64,000 bases of DNA from Larix kaempferi. Its lineage: Eukaryota; Streptophyta; Pinopsida; Pinales; Pinaceae. Position numbers and translations under genes: made by a program. Shown here piece after piece: positions 58,951-64,000 of the stretch. The stretch spans positions 14,867,501 through 14,931,500 of the forward strand of contig BSBM01000779.1 of the NCBI GenBank assembly GCA_027924585.1, given 5' to 3'. The stretch's first letter is position 1. Each line of letters opens with the position of its first letter. Under the pieces are notes generated by a model that had not been told where the DNA came from, did no database searches, and saw only the letters and a program-made list of their open reading frames with translations.

Positions 58951-60237
58951 AACATGTTAACCCCTGACTCACATCATTAGCATTAATTCACCTTTATTGA
59001 CCATAATTGATGTAGGAGCATCGGGGCCTAGGAGAAACAGTCGAATATAATTGACATGAGGAGTCGACTAAGGGGATTGTCAATGACCACTGGTGCGAAG
59101 GAAGATTGGATGTCGAAGTCAATAAGTTGAGTTGGAATCTATTGATATGCGGTTGAGAGAAGGAGCGAAAGGTCGAGAGTCGACATGTCTAAGGCCGAAA
59201 AACGACAGGAGTGCAGCAAAGGCATCGAGGGTTGACACATTGTCAAACCACGACACTGACAAGTTCAGGCGGAATAAAAGCATGGAGGAAGGGGCAGACT
59301 AGCTAAGCCGTAGACGCGAAGTGAAGCCGATAGGTGAAGTCGAAGGATGACAGAAGGAAGTATGGTCAAGGTTAGAGATGGGACCGACTACTGTAGCAGA
59401 GTTAGAGAAGTTCAGAAGTCAAGGCGAGTACTTGGTAGTCATTCAGGGTTGTTAAGGAAGTTATGAGAAGTTATGAAGGTGGTTGGGATCATGACAGATG
59501 TCACCACAGGAAGAGGTTGTGCAGCACGATACATGACGATGACAACTGCAGGTCTACGGGATCTAGAGGATTCGGTGGACAGAGGAAGAGTGTCTCAGGG
59601 AATGGAGTGACCTCAGGATGAGAAGCAGAGTAGCAAAAGAGTAGAATACCAGTGCACAAGAACAAGAGAAGTGGTGGGAGTTAGTTCCAGTTGGGAGTTA
59701 GCAGAGAGTGGATCCATAGCTCAGCAAGCGCTTGCATTTAAAAGAGGTCATGAGAGGGAATAAGATCACACACAGAGAGAACACACATTTACTTCAGTAT
59801 ATTGTATCAGGCTAAGGCCGACTGGATTAGTTCATTTGCTTTGTAATTCGCATTGTAGTTTGATTTGAAGTAATAGAAGCCACCTTCTGGAATCCTGTTT
59901 TTGACCAAGTCTGTGTGAGCATTCGTGTGTCATGTGTTAGTTGTTAAGAAAGAAGGTCTCTATGATGGGCCTTGGATTTAGCATATTTTTACCACCATTT
60001 CACCCTATTTATAATTCCTTTTGCCTATCCATATTCATGCATTAATCCTCTCTTACGCTCATATCCGGGTTTTTATGCTCAAGTAATTTTTCCATTACAT
60101 GTCTTAGTATTTCATTTGATTTTTTACTAACATTGAGGGAATTAGTGTACTATGTATTTTCTTTGAATATTGAATTAATTGTTGGAAGCAACTACAACAT
60201 ATTTGAGGGAGTTCTGTAGCAATGCAGAACATTTGTT

Positions 60238-60435
60238 GCAACATTACAGAAACTCTATCTGCAGCATTACAGAAACTATGTCTGCAGCATTATAGAAACT
60301 TTATCTGTAGCATTACAAAAACTCTATCTGCAGAATTACAGAAACTCCATTTGTAGCATTACAAAAACTCTATCTGCAGCATTACAGAAACTATCTGCAA
60401 CATTATGAAAACTCTATCTGCAGCATTACAGAAAG
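60238..60435. repeat. Minisatellite, nine 23-bp units
   Basis: Consensus GCAGCATTACAGAAACTCTA followed by TCT. Nine tandem units (one of 21 bp, last one partial) with scattered substitutions. Confidence 0.9.
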
Positions 60436-61179
60436 TCAATAATTCAAATTTTACCTTCAATTACCAACTTTGGAGAAAGATATTCATTAGGAGTAAGGGA
60501 TTTTTATAAATCTATTATTTCTATTATTCTTATATGTCTCAAATCATGATGTTAAATTAAAGTTGGTAAATGGAGGTGAATATGAGTGCATATTTGGATT
60601 ATTCACAAAGATTTGAAGATCTCTATCAAATATATGATAGACCTAAGAAGTCAAAGGTTGTTAAGAGACATTTGGGATGAGTTTTGACTATTTTATTACA
60701 GCCTCTATCCTTAAATTCGAATTTGACTTCAAAGGTATTCTAAATAGCATGTAGTTAGTAAGGATCTTGGATTAGTTTTGAATTAGTTTTGAGATCCAAA
60801 CTTTTAGGAATTTGTTGAGGATATTTTGGATCCTCATTTATTATTTGTTATGGAGAAATCATGTATAAATAAGAGTTCTTTTTCCATTCTATGGGGGGAC
60901 TCTTAGAGCAATAGTCCAATTTATGATGGAATAAAGCTATGCTCTCATTTTGATTCAATTAGATCTTAGTTTTATAATTTCTTTTGCAATATGATTTTAT
61001 TTATTTTATGTTGATGTAGTTGTACTCCATTGCTTAGTTTTGATTTCGTATGAAGTGTGAATTTTATTTCTACAATTCGATTTCAATGCATAGATAGAGA
61101 TTTAATGTTTTATTTTACAATCATTGAGCTTAATGCAATGACCATATTTACTCCATTGGATCATAAACAGTAACTTGTA

Positions 61180-61445
61180 TTTGGAAAGGATAACTTTTAG
61201 ATTTTATTTATGCAATTTACCTTTCTGTCAAGTGTGTTGTGAACTTAGATTTAGAATTTACTTTCTTGCACAGTGTGAACGTAGTATTAGATTTTACTTT
61301 CCTGCAAAGTGTGACGTAGTTCTAGAATTTATTTTTTCTTTAGAGTGTGAATGTAGTTTTAGAATTTACTTTCAAGTGTGAATTTAATTTTAGCATTTAC
61401 TTTTATGTCGTGTGATTTACTTTCATGTCGTGTGATTTACTTTCA
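61180..61445. repeat. Degenerate tandem repeat (about 40-bp, then 20-bp units)
   Basis: Units of the form GTGTGAACGTAGTTTTAGAA followed by TTTACTTTCCTGCAAA, about six, decaying to two 20-bp units ending TTTACTTTCATGTC. The 68-codon frame across it is a repeat artefact. Confidence 0.8.
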
Positions 61446-61722
61446 TTGCAATTTAGCTTCAATAGTTGTTTAGATGGCTAGTTCCTTGCCAAGACAATGT
61501 AACTGCTCATACCATTATTTGTAAGTAAGGTTATTGAACTACAACTTCAAGTAGATAAACCAATGTAAGAGGAGATTATGGTTTGCACATACAATGCACG
61601 GTAACTCGCAAGTTCTCAACAAACCCTGGGTTGACAATTAACGTACACTTCTTAGTTGTTTTCTAAGTAATTAGGAGGCAATTAAAAAGCCTGTCAGTCT
61701 AGTCGACTGACCTTATGCCAGT

Positions 61723-61734
61723 TGGTATCAGAGC
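61723..61734 (+). promoter_or_regulatory. Primer-binding site (tRNA-iMet)
   Basis: TGGTATCAGAGC, an exact match to the initiator tRNA-Met complement, 144 bases upstream of the gag ATG. Confidence 0.9.
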
Positions 61735-61866
61735 CCTGAATAGAATCCGGTTGATAATCCAGTGTTGAGTGCTTAGGCATCTCCAGCTACGGTTGGGTAG
61801 AGTTGTACAAGACTTGTGAAAGTCCAGTTGCGATTGGATGAGTGGGAGTTTCAGCTGCGGTTGAAA

Positions 61867-62954
61867 ATGGCTCACAGAGGCGTTAATGTCCAAGGTACAG
61901 GACAAAGCGCGCGTGGCGCTATAGTCATAGTTGATCAATAAATGTTCGATGAGTGCATGCGAACAATGCAAAGTTTGACCATTGAAGTCGTAACAATCAA
62001 GGAAAGTCAAAGACGTGGATGCATTCCTGATGCATTAAACCAAAGGGACGAGGAAGTTGAAGAAGTGGGAGCATGGGAAGAGGCAGTCGAAGAACCATAA
62101 GACAAACTCATCATGCTTATGAAGGAGATGAGAGGTCGAACAAAGATAGATGTGCGTACTTACTCAGTAAGTTTGGGTCTAGAAGACTTGATCGACTCGT
62201 TTAGAGAGATGGAGAAATACTTCGACATAGAGTAGATTGAGGATCCTAAATGGGTTAAAACTGCATGTTTGAGGTTGAAGGGTCATGCCTCATTGTGGTA
62301 GGACAATGTATAGGCTGACATAGTCAAGAAAGGAAATGAAAATATCAAGTGATGGGACAAGATGGTTGCCAAACTGAAAGAGAAGTTCTTTCCAGTTGAC
62401 TATGTGATTTCCTTGTTTCGGAAGTTGCAAAACATTTCAACAGAAAGAGATGATCGTGAAGGAGTACACGAAAGAGTTCTATAGACTATCGATTTGGTGG
62501 GACAAACCGATGAAGGAGAAGAAGTTTTCGCTAGATATGTGAATGGCTTGAAGTGTGCCATATAGGAAAAGTTGATCCTGTCGAGGTTCAGAGCGATCAA
62601 TGAAGCCTACCAGCTAGCTCTGAAGGCAGAAGAGAAACTGTTGATGAAATCCGGATCAACCAGAGGCAGGATGACCGGTTGGGGTGTGAATACTGCTTCT
62701 GCAAAAGGAAAATGTAGCAGAACCTGTAGAAAATCCATGGAAGATAACCGACATGCGAAAAGGACATCGACAAGGGAGAAAGTGCAAGAAAAATGACGCA
62801 ATGGTCGAGAAAATCGCGGTCGAGGTCTGTATGGTCGAAGTGGTCGAGCTGACAAACCAGCCAAGGTCTGTTATAAGTGTCGAGGAGTCAGACACAAGGC
62901 ATATGAGTTCCTAGAGAATCTACACGATGCAAAGTAGTCGAAACCCAGAAGTCC
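61867..62954 (+). pseudogene. Gypsy relic gag, truncated by an LTR insertion
   Basis: Start MAHRGVNVQGTGQSARG. The gag core reads FREMEKYFDIE, LRLKGHASLW, WDKMVAKLKEKFFPVDYV, LFRKLQNIS, ARYVNGLKCAI and AYQLALKAEEKL, as in plant gypsy gag. The zinc knuckle CYKCRGVRHKAYEF has lost its final Cys. About nine in-frame stops, mostly TGG-to-TAG/TGA or CAA/CAG-to-TAA/TAG changes, and one frame change near 62440. Coding ends at 62954, where another LTR begins; no pol follows. Confidence 0.85.
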
Positions 62955-63819
62955 TATTGGCAAGTGGTTTGGTAAGTTGGTATCGCAGCATCTCCGATGC
63001 TGCAACAAGGCAGAAGATGGCGCGAAAGGCGACAGTGGAAGATGATTTTGTGCATGGGTGGGTCAATTGTACCACAAATCGTGGGTTTTGGGTGATTTGG
63101 ACCACATATTATATACTGTTGAATCAGTTATACTACAAAATGCAGGTTTTTGGTCGTTTTTGGACTAGGTCAGTTAGAGAATGGGTCATTTGTCGATACT
63201 GTCAATTAGGAAGTCGTTAGTAAGTGGACAAGAGTTGTAAGGAAGAAGCCTATATATAGATAAGAATTGTAAGTAGAGATATACAACTTGTTGGAGAATA
63301 ATGTGAAGCTCTGATGTTGGTTGTATGGTCTTCAGGTATGTTTTGATGTCGAGAGTCACTGCGGAGATCTAGTTTTGCAGAGACATTGTATCTGGGTTGA
63401 CAATGATAATACGATGAAGCTATTTTGGTACAATCTCTGTGTTCAATCTGTTCAATTGTGGTAATGTGATCTTGCACTATATGAATAATTTCGTGCTTCT
63501 TTGATGCAATGCTTGTTTTACAATTACTGCTGTTGCAATGATGAATGTCTTGGTTGAATAGTGCTTTAAATACCATGTTCAATGCTTAGAAATCTCTGTC
63601 CCAGTTATGCAATAAGTTTAAGTATTATAGCCGCAACCATCCTCCTTCATTCGATGAAAAACAGGGTTCTGTCTTCCCTTCCTGGACACCTTGGGTGAGA
63701 CCTCATCTGCTCCGTAGGTGTTGCTGGGCGAGATAAAACCTGTCCAGGCCGGTGGCCAGGGAGACTGCGGTATGCGTCGACAGTGAGTGGAACCCCTTTC
63801 AACTGGGTTTGACCCAACA
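62955..63819 (+). repeat. 5' LTR of an element leaving the window
   Basis: Starts TATTGGCA (TGTTGGCA in the relative at 22-23 kb) and ends GACCCAACA, 865 bp. TATATATA at 63251-63258 is a TATA box. It shares the GCAGCATC...GATGCTGC palindrome and the GGTGAGACCTCATCTGCTC block with the solo LTR at 22234-23087. It interrupts gag of the preceding relic and is followed by a candidate primer-binding site and the start of an internal region. Confidence 0.75.
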
Positions 63820-64000
63820 AATGGTTCCATTTTCGGGACCATGTTCGAAGTGAAAGGAGGAAATGTTGTGGCACTCGACAAAACCGGAGATCCAAGAATG
63901 GTTTGATCAGAAGTCACAAGAATTCGCTGAAGAGGAAAGTCGGAACATTTGATTGACAGTAGGACAGTGGGTAGATAGATACATTCACGATGGACCACAT
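63820..64000 (+). mobile_element. Start of the internal region of that element
   Basis: TGGTTCCATTTTCGGGACC from 63822 begins with TGG two bases after the LTR and may be the primer-binding site. An ATG at 63840 opens MFEVKGGNVVALDKTGDPRM, which looks like a retroelement gag start, stopped by TGA after 21 codons. Too short to classify. Confidence 0.5.

Larger units (their letters stand above)
59946..61651. mobile_element. Insertion of about 1.7 kb inside the LTR (class unresolved)
   Basis: Flanked by a 9-bp direct repeat TTAGTTGTT (59937-59945 and 61652-61660). The interior has an LTR-like promoter (TATAAATAAGAG near 60865), a 23-bp minisatellite and a second minisatellite, and no coding frame. 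A 9-bp duplication would fit a Mutator-like element, but the ends show no terminal inverted repeat. With a 5-bp duplication (TTAGT) and a TGTTAAG start it would fit a solo LTR, but the other end lacks CA. Class left open. Confidence 0.4.
59010..61717 (+). repeat. Putative 5' LTR of a gypsy relic, containing an insertion
   Basis: Begins TGTAGGAGCATCGGGG and ends just before the primer-binding site at 61723. 59010-59945 is GA-rich and leads into an LTR-like 3' part (TATA-like ATTTAAAAG near 59738; GTTTTTGACCAAGTCTGTGTG near 59900). 61652-61717 looks like its continuation. The intervening 59946-61651 appears to be a later insertion. Only one LTR is available, so borders are approximate. Confidence 0.45.

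Noticed and set aside
59946-61651. Mutator-like transposon
   Set aside because: The 9-bp repeat fits, but the ends share only about six bases in inverted orientation; listed as an unresolved insertion instead.
63618-63998. 126-codon minus-strand frame
   Set aside because: Covers the LTR end and the primer-site region of a plus-strand element; a shadow frame.
1-64000. tRNA, rRNA, CRISPR or prokaryotic defence genes
   Set aside because: I saw no cloverleaf gene, rRNA segment, spaced repeats or bacterial-type operons. The tRNA-like 12-mers are retroelement primer-binding sites.

Overview
Nuclear DNA of a large, repeat-rich plant genome. I see no intact host gene, no rRNA or tRNA gene and no CRISPR array. 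What I see is Ty3/gypsy and Ty1/copia LTR retrotransposons, an L1-type LINE with the plant-style ORF1 (DUF4283 plus CCHC knuckle) and a C-terminal RNase H, a hAT-like non-autonomous DNA transposon, solo LTRs and simple repeats. The AT-rich composition, heavy mutational decay and two copies of an uncharacterised repeat-borne ORF suggest a gymnosperm (conifer/yew type). That is inference; a fern or a large-genome angiosperm is not excluded.

Layout. 1-5581: left-truncated copy (B) of an unclassified repeat family, here called R1, on the minus strand. It is interrupted by a 1.8-kb hAT-like element (3731-5535) with a perfect 8-bp target duplication. 6669-13621: decayed minus-strand Ty3/gypsy element with gag, protease, an extra RNase H, RT, a second RNase H and integrase; only its 5' LTR is recognised. 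13650-18834: second R1 copy (A), which keeps the empty site of the hAT-like insertion. 18991-19081: GT/GC microsatellite. 19370-21690: plus-strand gypsy relic (gag, protease, start of RT). 22234-23087: solo LTR with a perfect 5-bp target duplication. 23.1-27.9 kb: low-complexity DNA, an LTR-like fragment and an old duplication of about 0.7 kb.

27952-48452 is the centrepiece: three LTR retrotransposons nested in one another, all on the minus strand. The outer gypsy element (Gy-1) has its RNase H region split by a chromodomain gypsy element (Gy-2, 30228-44900). The 5' LTR of Gy-2 is itself split by a copia element (37506-43712). By eye, LTR-pair similarity rises inward (about 80%, 87%, 93%), as the nesting order demands.

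48.5-51.9 kb is AT-rich with no recognisable gene. 51975-58924 is a nearly full-length plus-strand L1-type LINE with imperfect target duplications. 59.0-62.95 kb is a plus-strand gypsy relic (LTR, tRNA-iMet primer-binding site, gag) with an insertion of about 1.7 kb in its LTR. Its gag is cut by the 5' LTR (62955-63819) of another element that runs off the right edge; that LTR is related to the solo LTR at 22 kb.

Function: all coding regions belong to selfish elements, and every gag-pol or LINE frame carries stops, frameshifts or lost catalytic residues. The most informative content is structural: insertion boundaries, target duplications, nesting order, and the unusual position of an extra RNase H in the 6.7-13.6 kb gypsy element.
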